Positions 46,567 to 64,000 of a DNA stretch of 64,000 bases are shown here, in pieces. The position numbers and the translations under genes were made by a program. The notes beneath the pieces were generated by a model that worked only from the letters and a program-made list of their open reading frames with translations, was not told the DNA's origin and searched no databases. Positions within the stretch are counted from its first letter, which is position 1, and every line of letters begins with the position of its first letter. Source of the stretch: Pyrus communis (taxonomy: Eukaryota > Streptophyta > Magnoliopsida > Rosales > Rosaceae). The DNA is taken from positions 26,356,381 through 26,420,380 of the forward strand of contig NC_084807.1 in the NCBI RefSeq assembly GCF_963583255.1. Reading direction: 5' to 3'.

Positions 46567-48438
46567 ATGGGCAGGCAACCTTGTTGTGACAAGCTTGGAG
46601 TGAAGAAAGGGCCATGGACTGCCGAGGAGGATAAGAAACTGGTGAATTTTCTCCTCACACATGGTCAATGTTGTTGGCGGGCTGTCCCCAAGCTCGCTGG
46701 CCTCCGTCGCTGCGGCAAGAGCTGCCGCCTCCGGTGGACTAATTACCTCCGCCCCGACTTGAAAAGAGGCCTCCTTAATGATGCTGAAGAACAACTTGTT
46801 ATTGACCTCCATGCCCGCCTTGGCAACAGGTTCTTCTGTCTTTCTAAACTTCTACCTTAATGCAAAACTTTTCTGATAGCATGCACATTCAATTCCTCAT
46901 TAGTGAATTTCTTTCTAAACTTCATTTTTAAACAAGACGACGATATTATAAACTATTGTAATTTACGGAAAGTTAAATTTAAATGTTCGGGTCCGAGCAT
47001 ACTGCTATATGTTGGAGTTTGAGACCCTCTTGTCCTACATTGGTCAACAGTATTTTTTCACTAGCCTTTATATAGGCTTATTCTTTTTTCTTAGTAATTA
47101 GAACTTGGACCATTTGGAAATGGATTGAAGGCTTGGGCCTTATGGTTGTGTGAATTAGGTTTGAGGATTATACTATAATATTAATATTAATTAATCAAGA
47201 CTGGGCCTTGGGGCACTTGGGGCCAAGGAATTAAAATTAATCTGATCAATTAGTTTTAATTTTTAATTAAGTTTTTAATTAAATTAATTAAAAACGTTTT
47301 GATTAATAGACACAACTCTTTGAAAAGAGTTGTATCTTTTTGGAAAGAGCTGTATAGCTTCAGATACATCCAAAAGGTGTTTGAAGAGGTATGAAAAAGC
47401 CTATATAACTGGAGTCCTCATTTCCATCAATTATTATCTTTTCTTCTTCCTCCTTATCTTCCGTACAAACTTTCCAAAGAGTAAACATACAAAACAATTC
47501 GCTAGAGTTCTATAATCCAGTGCGGGTTGTAGAATTAGGTAGTTGTATCCTGGTCGAGTAGACATTCTAGAACCACAAGCACACGAGTGGGACGGAAATA
47601 CTGTTCGAAGGACATAGCGTTTGCGCTAGCCTCTACCTTCAATTCATTCAAGTTAGTATCATATTAATTTTTTGTAATTATTGTATTATTGCATTCTGTA
47701 TTGCAAGTATTTTTTAATAATAAAGTATAAGTATTTCGGTTCTGTATTTATGTTATTTTATTGTTTCTAAATTGTTCTCCAACACTATAGTCGACTTATC
47801 TAACCTATATCTGCTTTTGTCTAAATGCCTTAGCACAATTCTGAACTATGATTTTTTGTAGGTGGTCTAAAATTGCAGCAAGATTGCCTGGAAGAACTGA
47901 CAATGAGATCAAGAACCATTGGAATACACACATCAAGAAAAAGCTTATCAAGATGGGGATTGATCCAATTACTCATGAGCCTCTCCACAAACAGGTCATC
48001 ACCCCAGAAGAAATGCCTTGTGAAGCAAGCGATCAACCTGCAGGCTCAGACGTGAATATTCCGCAGAATATGGATATCCCAGAACATAAAGTTTATAGCA
48101 ACAGTGAAGCAAGCAATCAACCTGCAGGCTTAGACATGAATATTCCGAGGAATATGAATATCCCAGAACATGAAATCTCTAGCAACAGTGATGGTGGTGG
48201 CTCTGCAAGTGAAAATTCCCCAAGCAATGAGTCTCAGTCAGCTGAGCCAAACCCTAATTACATTGAGGAAGGTGACCCATTGGTGAGTTTCATATTATCC
48301 GATACATTTCTCGAGGATTTAACATGGGACTTTTCGACCTCGTCAGAAGACGGCTCAGCTGATAATCCAACGGAGGAGAATAGCTTAGCATGGTTCATGG
48401 ACTGTAAGGATTTTGGAGTTCAAGATTTTGAGCTTTGA
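46567..48438 (+). CDS. MYB42/85: R2R3-MYB transcription factor, MYB42/MYB85-like
   Basis: Exons 46567-46829 and 47862-48438 join to 840 nt, giving 279 aa. It opens [18 protein letters not shown]. The R2 repeat (residues 14-62) has the tryptophans of GPWTAEED and [12 protein letters not shown]3 (about 67-117) has [22 protein letters not shown]. The linker [12 protein letters not shown] and the C-terminal end [10 protein letters not shown] match the MYB20/42/43/85 clade, whose members promote lignin and secondary-wall biosynthesis in fibres and vessels. The intron usual within R2 is absent; the one retained lies in R3 and contains a solo LTR (47010-47784). Residues about 141-196 are two copies of a 28-residue unit. 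The acidic C terminus is probably the activation region. TATA box at 46509. Confidence 0.9.
47010..47784 (+). mobile_element. Solo LTR inside the MYB intron
   Basis: 775 bp, starting TGTTGGAG and ending CTCCAACA, an 8-bp inverted terminal pair. It is flanked by the target duplication CTATA (47005-47009 and 47785-47789). Internal TATA-like words (CTTTATATAGG near 47066; CCTATATAACTGG near 47400) and AATAAA near 47720 fit LTR promoter and polyadenylation signals in the same direction as the MYB gene. No primer-binding site or internal domain follows, so it is a solo LTR. Removing it with one duplication would leave an intron of about 252 bp. Confidence 0.88.
48022..48189 (+). repeat. 84-bp in-frame tandem duplication in the MYB CDS
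   Basis: Units 48022-48105 and 48106-48189 encode two 28-residue copies beginning [14 protein letters not shown] and [14 protein letters not shown]. About 80-90% of bases match. The frame is preserved. Confidence 0.9.
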
Positions 48439-50273
48439 TTGTGTGAAGGGGCATGATTTTCATACATCATTTTTTTTTTTTCTTTTTTCACACTACGTTG
48501 ATTTGTGGCATTCAGATCAAACAAATCAAGGAAAAACAAGGAACAAAAATAAACATGTGTGCAAGAAAAAAAAAATGAACGTATGAAAATCATTTTCCTT
48601 GTATGAATTAATACATGTGGACATATTTTATATTTTCAGTATATAGCCAAAGTAACAAAAAAGTGACTGCTTGCTATGGTGACTGATCTGTTTTTTATCC
48701 TATCCGATAAATGATGAGGCCATGGAAACGAAGAAAACCAACTTGTTAAGAAATTAGGTTATTGTCTTAAGCATTTTTTAATTCCCACTAACATTATATA
48801 ATTATTAGTGGAACTTGCGTAATTCAAAAGTGTAGAGAACTTTTGAACACTACAATTAGCCAATTCCATCAAAATATGGTAGTGTCCTTTTGCTACAAAG
48901 CCATTCACTTTTTGTGGTTTGTACTTCGTAGTATGTTAAACAAAAGCTACCATATCAATTGAAAAATAAATTAGAAGAATCTAATTGTCGAGTGATATTC
49001 AATCTTCATTAAGTTGAAAGTCATAAAATTTGACTCACACGAATGTTAAAAATGCAAAGCTAAACGATGTGTATTTGTGTTATGCAATTAGTTGTGACTT
49101 ATTGTTGAATGGTTATCAACCCGTTGTGGATATTTTTTTGTAACCCCACAATTTGACAAAAAGAAAAGCAAAAATAGAAATGATTTATATGTAACTTTTT
49201 GGTACAATTAATATTATTTTTCATATAAAATTGTAAGAAGATAAGGTGAAGAGAATCATGGTTGATCCAACTAATATCTTGTACCCTACCCTTCTATTAT
49301 TTTGTCACCAAGTTTTGTATATAACTCTAAAATGGGAATTTGGTCCCCAATTCTTAGAAATTCTAAGGTGAGATAATAACCAAGCCAAAGGCAACGTATA
49401 ACGGGCAAAGTTTTAAAAATCGCTAGGCGCTAATTAAATGGCGGGCAAACGCTTAACTCCTAAAGGTCTAGACATGTTTTGAAATTTTAATTAAATTTAC
49501 AATAAATAACAATAAAAATATATAAATAAGTGACTACAATTGATTGAATACATAAAATGAAATATCTAGTAAGAGATATTTTACAAGAAAGAAAGTCTAG
49601 AGTTTGAATATTATGTTCAAACCCTTAACCTAAAAAAATAAAAATAAATTGAACTGCCAAAAGACTTCACCGATTTACTAAATGCCTAGGTCCTAATCGA
49701 GGCACCTGGCCTCCACCTAGTGCCTAAGCCGCTTTTTAGAACAATGATAATGAGAAGAATGATAATAATGTGAGAATGATATACCCTAATTAAACACAAG
49801 AAGCCCCTAAATGAGTGGCAAACTCCAAAATAAAGCTCGGATTTCTTTATCAGAAAAGTAAAGGTCTATTTTCAATTGATTTTTTTTTTTCTATTTTAAT
49901 GGACCTACCCCCTAACTTTTTTTTTGAGTAATATTTCACTCTCAACCTATTTTTTGTTGTTTTTTTTTTTTTTTTTGGGCCATTTGATAGGCTTGGAACA
50001 CAAGATATTCTTCATTTTTCACTCTTCTATCGATCAATTATATGTTAATTAGAACATTACATTTTCTTTTTTTTAAGAATAAAACAAACAAAAGAAAGAA
50101 GAGGGTCGACCTCTCAAATGGTGGGTATTTTGTATGATTGTATATAATAATAATGAAGAAATTAAGTTTGAAATAAAATAAATCAATGCATGAAACGTAT
50201 TTACTTTTGGGTTTTATAAACACCAAATTATTGCATATCCCACCAAATCCAAAATGATGAGGCAGCTATAGCC
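48439..50273. other. Intergenic downstream of the MYB gene
   Basis: The 3' UTR probably ends within the first 200 bases. The remainder is AT-rich with long T-runs (49884-49976). No gene recognised. Confidence 0.4.
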
Positions 50274-50282
50274 TATACCAAA

Positions 50283-50511
50283 GGACAAGGATTGTCTGTC
50301 ATCCCACTTCCGGTGTTCTTTCGTGCCGTTCTATTTGTGTAATCACGGTTAATTCACGTCAACATTTTATATTACTATTCATTTTTGTCTTATTATCTTT
50401 ATAAAAAAATAAAAAAAACAATATAAAATGTTGACATGACTTAACCGTGATCACACAAAACAAGAGAGCACGGGAAGGCACCGGTAGTGGAATAGCAGAT
50501 AATCCTTGTCC
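50283..50511. mobile_element. Long-TIR MITE with 9-bp target duplication
   Basis: A 229-bp element. The ends GGACAAGGATT and AATCCTTGTCC head an inverted repeat of about 95 bp (including AATCACGGTTAA and TTAACCGTGATC, then CAACATTTTATATT and its inverse). It is flanked on both sides by TATACCAAA (50274-50282 and 50512-50520), a 9-bp duplication as left by Mutator-type transposases. Almost the whole element can fold as a hairpin. Confidence 0.85.
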
Positions 50512-50520
50512 TATACCAAA

Positions 50521-51853
50521 TGATCCAAATGAGGCAGCTATAGCCTATCCCAAATGATCCAAATGTGGAATCACAAAGTGAAACCCTAATTTAAAATACA
50601 TTCCAATACCCGGGCAAAGATCCTTTCCGGAAACCTCAGGATCAATTCATCTTGTTCGTTCAAAACAAATCGAATGGCTACAATTCTGCAATCTTCGGTT
50701 CACTACCTACTCTCTCTTCTTCCTTCAATGCGTTCTCTTCTCTTGCTTGCGAATCAAACGAATTCGCGACAGAAGAGGCATGTCGTCATAAACTTGATCG
50801 GAGACAGTGTTTGGCTGGGCAAAATCGAGAGGAGGAAGGCGAAGGATGAGACATGGCGTCCATGAATTTTGAGGTCCTTCGGCAACGACGATGCGCTCCA
50901 ATGGCGTGATTTGTTTTTTCACCGTTTAATCTGTGGTGAATTAGTAGGATCAATTGATCCAAGGCTCCGGACAAACAGGATCCGAAGAAGATCCTGTTCT
51001 CCAATACACCACTATTAGATGCATCACTGCCATTGTTCTCTGACATAAAGAGGCAACGATGTGTCAAATCTGGGTTTACGGATTTGGATCCTCTCCTGAG
51101 CAAGAAGACAAATCCTCTTCATCGTTAAATTTTGATCCAACTGCTACAAATAGGAAATTTTTTTAAAAATTATAATAATTGTAACCATTAGATTTTGATC
51201 CAACGACCAGTGTATTTAGATCAGGAGGCTCTGTCTCCTTTGCTCAAATCCAAATCCTACCTATTTACATCCATGTCGTGTTTGTATCAACTCAAACATT
51301 GATTAACATGTACGCTTATGTAAAAAGAACAAAATAATAATAAAATAGCGCATACTATTCAAAAAGAAAAGAACTACATGATAAGGTTTAATCTAAACTC
51401 CCGACCAACGAGTTGTTCGGATGTCGAGAAGGTTACATCGAACCATCCAAGAGAACCATGAATCTGAATTCTAAGTCTGACTTTTACCCCGCCGATTTCG
51501 AACAGCTCACTAAAATTAGAAAAGGGTACAAAATTTTCTACCGGGAAAGATATCTACAAGAACCACATCACGCGATCGAGACCGGAAGATCTAAAACAAG
51601 GCCTTTTGCTGTGATATACATTTTTAGGACGGAAAAGTAGCGAAACAGTTAAGTGAGATTAACTAGACCTGATGCAATAGCAGCCCGCCTCCGCCTTCAG
51701 GAAGAACAACCGCTATTTACTGAATGGATGCCGCGCTTCCTGGACTATTCACGTCGAAGACATCTATCCAAAATCCCACATTTGAGGGGACAATAAGCTT
51801 GGAGCAGTAGGCCGGAACACAGATTTGTTGAAGCTTAAAGAAAAGCTGTCTTG
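50521..51853. other. Intergenic and 3' flank of the IRE-type kinase
   Basis: Short frames at 50652-51100 and 51413-51640 show no recognised domain. An inverted-repeat element lies at 51080-51257. The stretch 51650-51853 is probably the kinase 3' UTR. Confidence 0.35.
51080..51257. repeat. Inverted-repeat element with GGATTTGGAT ends
   Basis: GGATTTGGATCCTCTCCTGA at the left pairs with the inverse of GCTCAAATCCAAATCC at the right. The interior is AT-rich, with AAATTTTGATCCAACTGC and ATTTTGATCCAACGACC as an internal direct repeat. Probably a MITE; the target duplication is unclear. Confidence 0.5.
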
Positions 51854-58145
<6,292 letters not shown>

Positions 58146-59455
58146 GGAGACGACGGTTCGGGTTTAAATGCGGATCCGGATTCGTCATGGGATTGTGGGA
58201 GAGGAGAGAGAGGGGGAGGGGTGGCTGTGGGGAGATTATCTCGCGGGAAGAGAGAGAGAGGGCGTTAGAGAGCGACACGAATCGGTTGCGGGGTTTGAAA
58301 CGTGCTTCCCGCTAACCATGAGTCTGGGCCGCGTTCCCATGCGGAGGGGACTAGCGTAACTACGGAGCTACAATCGCGTGTGGACGGGACCATCGTACCT
58401 AACTGTGTGAACAATCAAAGCCTTGGTCGAAATTTTTAGAAAAAATCTTATAGCATTTGCTTACTCACATATACGTTTAGAGGATGTCTATGGAAGACAA
58501 GGACATAGACAACGACCTCTAGGCTCTAGTCCAACAAAGTAAGGGCAAGTCGTGACCCAACCACTGCCTGCCCAAAAGCATTTGCTTAGTCGCATAAATG
58601 TTTAGAGTATGTCCATCATTCGTGAAAGGTAAGGACAAAGATAACAATGTTACCCTCCAGTCCAAAAAATCTTTTCCAGCAATTCAACAAAGTAAGGGCA
58701 AGTTGTGAGCCAACCAATGCTCTCCCCCCCCCCTAACAAAAAAGAAAGCACATGCTTCTCAAGCCCTACCTTGTGCCAACAGCAAATTAATGTCAGCCAT
58801 GATTTAAATTTTTTTTTGTTAGGCATGTGTAACGCACGCACGAAGAAGAAGAGTGGAGCTGACAAAACTACAACAACGATTCTGCTGCAGCAAACCACTG
58901 ATGGCTTTCCAATGATTTAGACACGTGGCGCTTTGGGATTTCCAACCGTCAAAGAAATTGAAAATGTTACTGTCGGCACATGAGGTTTTAATTTTTTCAC
59001 ATTATATTATATTGCAGTGAGAAAGTAAGGATAAACACATTTTATGTTTTTAGATTTTAGGTGATTTTAAAAATGGGTCATGAGGTTTTATTTATTTATT
59101 TATTTTCATATTACACTATATGATGTTTTGATATTGTATCAATTTACACCTTAATATGTATGTTTTAACATCTAATCATCCATTAAATTGATTAGTGTTT
59201 TTGCCAATGCAAATGTGACTTACAAGTTAATTCATATATGAGTTTCATAATCATCATGTTATCAATTTAACGAATGATCAAAATGTATGAATTGATGCAA
59301 TTTCAATAACTATTTGCAAAAAAATAAAACTTTGTAGTCCATTTTATATATATCTTTAAAAGCAATTTCACCCCTAAAAAATGAATTGGCCCAAAGTCCA
59401 TTTAATCCACCCAAATGAATAGTAATTGACTCCATTGAATAGTAATTGGCCAAAT
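58146..59455. other. Divergent promoter region and repeats
   Basis: The GA/CT-rich stretch 58198-58265 probably lies in the kinase 5' leader. Beyond it are a diverged direct duplication (58450-58726) and AT-rich DNA. No gene. Confidence 0.45.
58450..58726. repeat. Diverged direct duplication
   Basis: AGCATTTGCTTACTCACAT (58450) and AGCATTTGCTTAGTCGCAT (58577) head two blocks that later both contain AACAAAGTAAGGGCAAGT followed by GTGA and CCAACCA. The second block has an insertion of about 30 bases. Non-coding. Confidence 0.6.
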
Positions 59456-59695
59456 TGTCACATCCCCGCCCAGGGGGGACCACTTCCCCACCCTACTTCA
59501 TCACCGTAGTACGATATTGTCCGATTTGGGCCCTGACTACGCCCTTACGGTTTTGTTTCTGGGAGCTCACATGAGAACTTCCCGGTGGGTCACTCATCAT
59601 AGGAGTGCTCTCGTGCACTACTCGCTTAACTTCAGAGTTCCCATGGAATCCGAAACTAGTGAGCTCCCAAAAAGCCTCGTGCTAGGTAGGGATGA

Positions 59696-59745
<50 letters not shown>

Positions 59746-59776
59746 ATCATTCCCCTGGACGATGTGAGATGTCACA
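59456..59776 (-). mobile_element. Solo Cassandra LTR with (TA)n expansion
   Basis: Same family as 26396-27411. Ends are TGTCACATC and GATGTCACA, flanked by the target duplication CAAAT (59451-59455 and 59777-59781). The 5S-like core lies at about 59576-59643 (GAAGTTAAGC is altered to GAAGTTAAGCG with neighbouring changes). A TA microsatellite of about 22 units (59698-59741) interrupts it. No internal domain, so a solo LTR. Confidence 0.88.
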
Positions 59777-59781
59777 CAAAT

Positions 59782-60549
59782 GCATCTCCACCCTTAAAAC
59801 TAAATAGCCTAGTCCATTTTATTAAAATATTATTAATTTTTTATTATAAAATAATAAAAATAATTTTATTTTTAATTTCTGACATTTACTTTATTTATTA
59901 AAAAATATATATTTTTTTTTTTTTAAGTTTTTTGGTCGAAAAATCTGGACCATTGATCTGAAAAGTTTTTACGGCTGAAAATCCAAGTGCCCAGAAAACT
60001 AGCTATTGAAAATCCAACGGCCGAGGCTTAGCCACATGGCACATGTCCCGTGCCCTTTAGTGCCCTTGCAATGCGGGCTCGACGCCTCTCGCCTTGTCAG
60101 GGATGTGTGACCACGCGAGCGTGTTTCCCACACACTTGACGCAAAAAAAATTATGTTGTCCGATGACGTTATGCTGGCGTCAGCATGACGCCAAATAGGC
60201 CGGTTCCTACCTCAGCCTATTTTGAACTGACCTACAAACTGACTTGCACTTTAGGCTAACCTATTTTAAAGGGAGGAGGGGTTTTTTTAGATTCCAGCCT
60301 ATTTTTTAAGGCTTTCGATCAGCTTAAAAAATAGGGCTGAGTTTCTCTAAATTAGGGGTGTAAATTAACACGAAGACTATTTGAGTCTCGCGCGGCCCCG
60401 CGCGCAGTCCGATATAAACCCATTTCCACTTGTAACTAAACCCGACCCGGTCCATCAAAACGTCCGTTCGATGAGAAACCCCGACCCGAATTACGCATAC
60501 CGAACATAAGATAGCTAAACCGACCTCAGTACGCCGCCACCGCAAAACA
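59782..60549. other. Upstream region of the mitochondrial intermediate peptidase
   Basis: AT-rich to 59930, then more GC-rich toward the gene. CACGCGAG and GACGCC words near 60080-60200 are not assigned. The 60340-60549 stretch is likely promoter and 5' leader. Confidence 0.4.
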
Positions 60550-63339
60550 ATGCTGAGTCTTCTCCGGAGGTCCGCCGGAAAGCTCCGGTACAAACCCGGT
60601 ACCATTTTCAACTATTCGGACCCTCTCACAACCCGGCGCCACTACACCTCCGTAGTCCCACAAATCAAATCCGCCGCCGCCACCGGTCTTTATGGCATCG
60701 ACCACTTAAAGTCCCCCAAAGGCTTTCAACGTTTCGTCGACGATGCAATCGAAAGGTACGGACTTTTCCAAATTAAACGAAAACATGCAAATTCCCAATA
60801 TATATGAAGTTTTAACTTCAAATTCTCTCCAAAAATTCTTTTTTTTTTGTTTGTAGGTCGGGAGAGCTGGTTGCATACATTGCCGGGATGCCTTCGTCGG
60901 CGGAAGTAGTTAGAGCCATGGATGAAATTTCTGATACAGTATGCGATTGGAATTTTAAAATTTTCACAGTTTTGCTACTTTGTTCATAAGAGTGTGTGCT
61001 TGAACTAATTTTCTTGTATTATTTGTCTAATTTGTTGTAGGTTTGCTCTGTCCTTGACTCAGCGGAGCTTTGTCGAAACAGTCATCCTGACAGGTTATTC
61101 TCTGAATTGTTCGAATTTTCGGTTCTCCCACTAAGTAATTTTTCGCTTTTTCGTATTTGGATTGTCAATGTAATTGATTCTGACATGGATATTCAACATA
61201 CAGAGTTCAGTTTTTTGCTTTTTGATTGTATTGATGTTTGTATACTAGGGAATTCGTTGAGGAGGCGACCAAAGCATCCAGGAGAATGAGTGAATATCTA
61301 CATGTGAGGTGACGGTGAATCGTCTTTGCAAATTTTTACTCACAATTTTGTTGTCTGTGTGAATTATATTGTGTCTGAGCCATTGCTAGTGTCTGAGTTT
61401 TTTTTTTTTTTTTTAATCACTGTGTTGTAGTTTCTGAATACAAATCATACTTTGTATAATGCCGTGAAAAAAGCTGAGCAAGAGGGCAAATTGCTTACAG
61501 CCGAAGCTCAAAGGGTTGCACATTTCCTCCGCCATGACTTTGAGAAGGGTGGAATTCATCTTTCTGATGGTATTTACTTTTCTCTTCTTGTTTTATGATG
61601 CTGTTGCGGCAGGGATTTTATTTCAGTCAAATAACGTTTCACTTACGCTTTGCAGAGAAATTGGATAGAGTGAATGAGCTGAATATAGAAATTTCCAAAC
61701 TGTGCAGACAGTAAGTACACTACTTAATTTACTTTTCCAATGGTTAGGGCCTTTAGGACTGCTATCGGGTTAGGAAAATGAGTTCATTTCTACTGGTTTG
61801 TATAATTAATGATGCCATTTGTATGATTAATGATGCCACACAATTATTCTGTTTGTAATATTTGACCATGGACATAGCTTGGGCCCCTTCCGCCCATTTT
61901 CCATTGAACCTTAGGTCCAGATGTATCATATTCAAATTATGCCACGTAGTGTTGTTGGAGATTTGTTTTTAATTGCTTGTTGATGCTGTGCCATCTTTTT
62001 ATTTTTACTTTTTAACGAGTTTGTATAATTGACTTACCTTTGCTTTAATTGCATTTGTTTTTGGCGCAGGTTCAATATAAATATTGACACTGACCCAGGT
62101 GCTGTAGATATTTTCCCAGCATCACGTATACCTCAAAATTTGCACCATCTCCTTAAACCCATCTATCGTTCCACATCTGTAATTTCAAGGGAATCGTTGA
62201 GGCCAAGGGGTAACATGAATGAAAAGGGATTTCGTATAACAACAGACCCACATACTCTATCCTGTGTATTGCAAGGGGCACAAGATGATGAGGTAACTTC
62301 ATTGTTTAGAAAAACTCATTTTTTTCTTGTTTTCTGAATTGTTGTTGCTGAAGGGAGTTGAGGCGGTGGGTCCATATATTGCATGTCATTAAAGTTTCTC
62401 TCCCAGTTTCAGATACATGTTTTATGTTTTGTTTTCTTTAATTAAATGAATTTGGTTTCAGGTTAGGAAAATGGCATATATCAAAGGAAACTCTGTTCCT
62501 CGTGCAAACCTTGGTGTTCTTGATAAACTTATAGCTGCCCGTCATGAGCTAGCTCAGGTTAGTTATCTTCATATTTGGTGCCTACCAAATATTTAACATG
62601 TGATGCAGTTTAATTCTGTTGTATTTGTATTTATGGGCATTTTTTGGCCTTATTGATGAATGCAGATAATGTGTTATAGATCTTATGCTGAATACACCTT
62701 GAAGCCTAACATGGCTTCATCCCCAGAAGTTGTGATGTCTTTCTTGAAAGAGATGAGCGAGATGGTCAGACCTAGCGCTGATGAGGTATTATGTCCTTAG
62801 GAAACATATTTGTAGTGTTTGTAAGAATTGCTGCAATTTTGTTTTGGCTGTAGATCATACTGCAGCTTTTGTCTCTTAATGATCACTTTTACTGTAGGAG
62901 TTTAAAAAAATTAGGGAATTTAAGAGAGAAAAATGTGGTCAGCAATCTGGTAATTTAGAGCCATGGGATGAGGCATACTACACAGCAATGATGAAGTCTT
63001 CTGCCTATGACTTGGACTCTTCGGTATGTTTTGTTCTCCTGTTTGCTTTTAAAGTAAACAACTGGAACAAGTTTGCTTGCTAACACATCATATTGAGGGT
63101 ATGGAAGCAAGGGAAGTTATCTTGATTCTCTTTCTCACCAATGCAGGTTGTTGCATCGTATTTTTCTCTTCCACATTGTATCGAGGGTTTGAAAGTGCTG
63201 GTTGAATCATTATTTGGTGCTACGCTTCATAGCATCCCCCTAGCACCAGGTGAATCATGGCACCCAGATGTGCGTAAAATGGCACTTCATCATCCTGAAG
63301 AGGTATTCACATGGATAATAATGGACATGAATGTTTTAT

Positions 63340-63373
<34 letters not shown>

Positions 63374-64000
63374 GTTATACACTTCAAGAGAATTTAAAGC
63401 TTTGTGAATGCTTCAGTTATATGCATAATTCTGTGTAAACTCTTGTTCATGCCTGAATATGATTGTACTGGTTTTGTCTTCTGTGACACGTATGTTCATC
63501 AGGATCTATGTACTTGTTACAGGGTGATTTGGGGTATCTGTACCTTGATTTGTACTCAAGGAAGGGCAAGTATCCAGGTTGTGCTCATTTTGCAATTAAA
63601 GGTGGCCGCAGGGTTTCTGAATCAGAATATCAACTTCCTGTATGTAAATATTTTTGCTTTACTTGACTTTTATTTTTCATATTATGCCGTCTTTCTAAAG
63701 ACTAAAGAGTAGACTTGATAATTCTTAGTTAGATTCTTGAAAATGGAATAAAGCGAATTAGGGACTCTAAGTACTTTTTTGGACCTTAAAACTGTTGACA
63801 CTATGGCGGTTTTGCATTTGTGTTGGAGAAACTCTCCTATTGGATGTGAGAACATAGTATTTTGGAATTAATTCCCCTTCTCTGTGAAAAGGTTTGAATT
63901 AAGTGACAGACTATTTCAGAACATCAACAATAAAATCATTCAATGACTTACTACATCATCGCTTATTTCATTGGGTTTAAACTCTGCTTTGGTGCACAGG
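60550..64000 (+). CDS. MIP: Mitochondrial intermediate peptidase (M3 family), 5' part
   Basis: Twelve exons in the window: 60550-60755, 60857-60938, 61041-61093, 61249-61303, 61431-61569, 61656-61710, 62070-62292, 62462-62557, 62666-62785, 62898-63023, 63147-63302 and 63523-63639. They join in frame to about 476 residues; a thirteenth exon appears to start at the last base after GTGCACAG. The N terminus (MLSLLRRSAGKLRYKPG, then TTRRHY) is a typical mitochondrial presequence. The body matches the N-terminal half of thimet-like oligopeptidases, including GIDHLKSPKGFQRFVDDAI and the later LGYLYLDLYSRKGKYPGCAHF found before the active site. The HExxH zinc motif lies beyond the window edge. The enzyme removes an octapeptide from some imported precursors after the main processing peptidase. 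At5g51540 is the recalled Arabidopsis homologue. Confidence 0.93.
63341..63373. repeat. (CA)n(TA)n microsatellite in a MIP intron
   Basis: Alternating CA then TA units in the intron between the 63147-63302 and 63523-63639 exons. Intronic, no coding effect expected. Confidence 0.8.

Noticed and set aside
51413..51640. 75-codon frame near the kinase 3' end
   Set aside because: No recognisable motif, no splice or promoter context, and no relation to the neighbouring gene.

Overview
The window is nuclear DNA from a flowering plant. It has interrupted genes with canonical GT-AG introns, AT-rich intergenic DNA, LTR retrotransposons, Cassandra TRIM elements and many short inverted-repeat elements. 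Gene content and repeat types suggest a woody eudicot, most likely Rosaceae in the apple/pear group. That placement rests on recalled repeat families and was not tested by a search.

Layout. 0-3.5 kb: a possible terminal exon of an unknown gene (- strand) and two truncated Copia 5' ends facing each other. 3.9-5.75 kb: an intact six-exon gene for a 172-aa Jagunal-like membrane protein. 6.1-18.3 kb: a decaying tandem cluster of three LRR receptor-kinase copies (EFR/Xa21-like class), all disabled. The third is split by an almost perfect Copia retrotransposon at 13154-18133 (- strand; two 304-bp LTRs that read as identical, 5-bp target duplication, one 1482-codon ORF). 19.6-32.3 kb: four pectin methylesterase/invertase-inhibitor (PMEI) genes, two of them a recent tandem pair, plus a Cassandra array with three LTRs and two internal domains. 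32.8-36.4 kb: an old, broken Copia element. 39.2-40.6 kb: a PPR pseudogene resembling Arabidopsis At4g25270. 41.2-43.1 kb: an intact nine-exon UMP-CMP/adenylate-type kinase with a mitochondrial-like leader. 46.6-48.4 kb: an R2R3-MYB of the MYB42/MYB85 type whose intron holds a 775-bp solo LTR. 51.9-58.1 kb: a 16-exon AGC kinase of the IRE/IREH1 family, 1183 aa. 59.5 kb: a solo Cassandra LTR. 60.55-64.0 kb: the first twelve exons of a mitochondrial intermediate peptidase, which runs off the right edge before its catalytic motif.

The genes do not form one pathway. Cell-wall themes recur (PMEIs; a MYB of the lignin/secondary-wall clade), and two genes have mitochondrial-type leaders. From memory, the neighbours match two Arabidopsis regions, one near At5g51510-At5g51540 (Jagunal-like, PMEI, MIP) and one near At4g25250-At4g25280 (PMEIs, PPR, nucleotide kinase). 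This window may therefore represent the unduplicated ancestral order. I saw no CRISPR, operon or clearly new multi-gene system. The most unusual content is mobile: a young Copia whose ORF ends inside its own 3' LTR, a tandem Cassandra array with 5S-rRNA-like LTRs, a head-to-head Copia inverted repeat, and an LTR lodged in a MYB intron.
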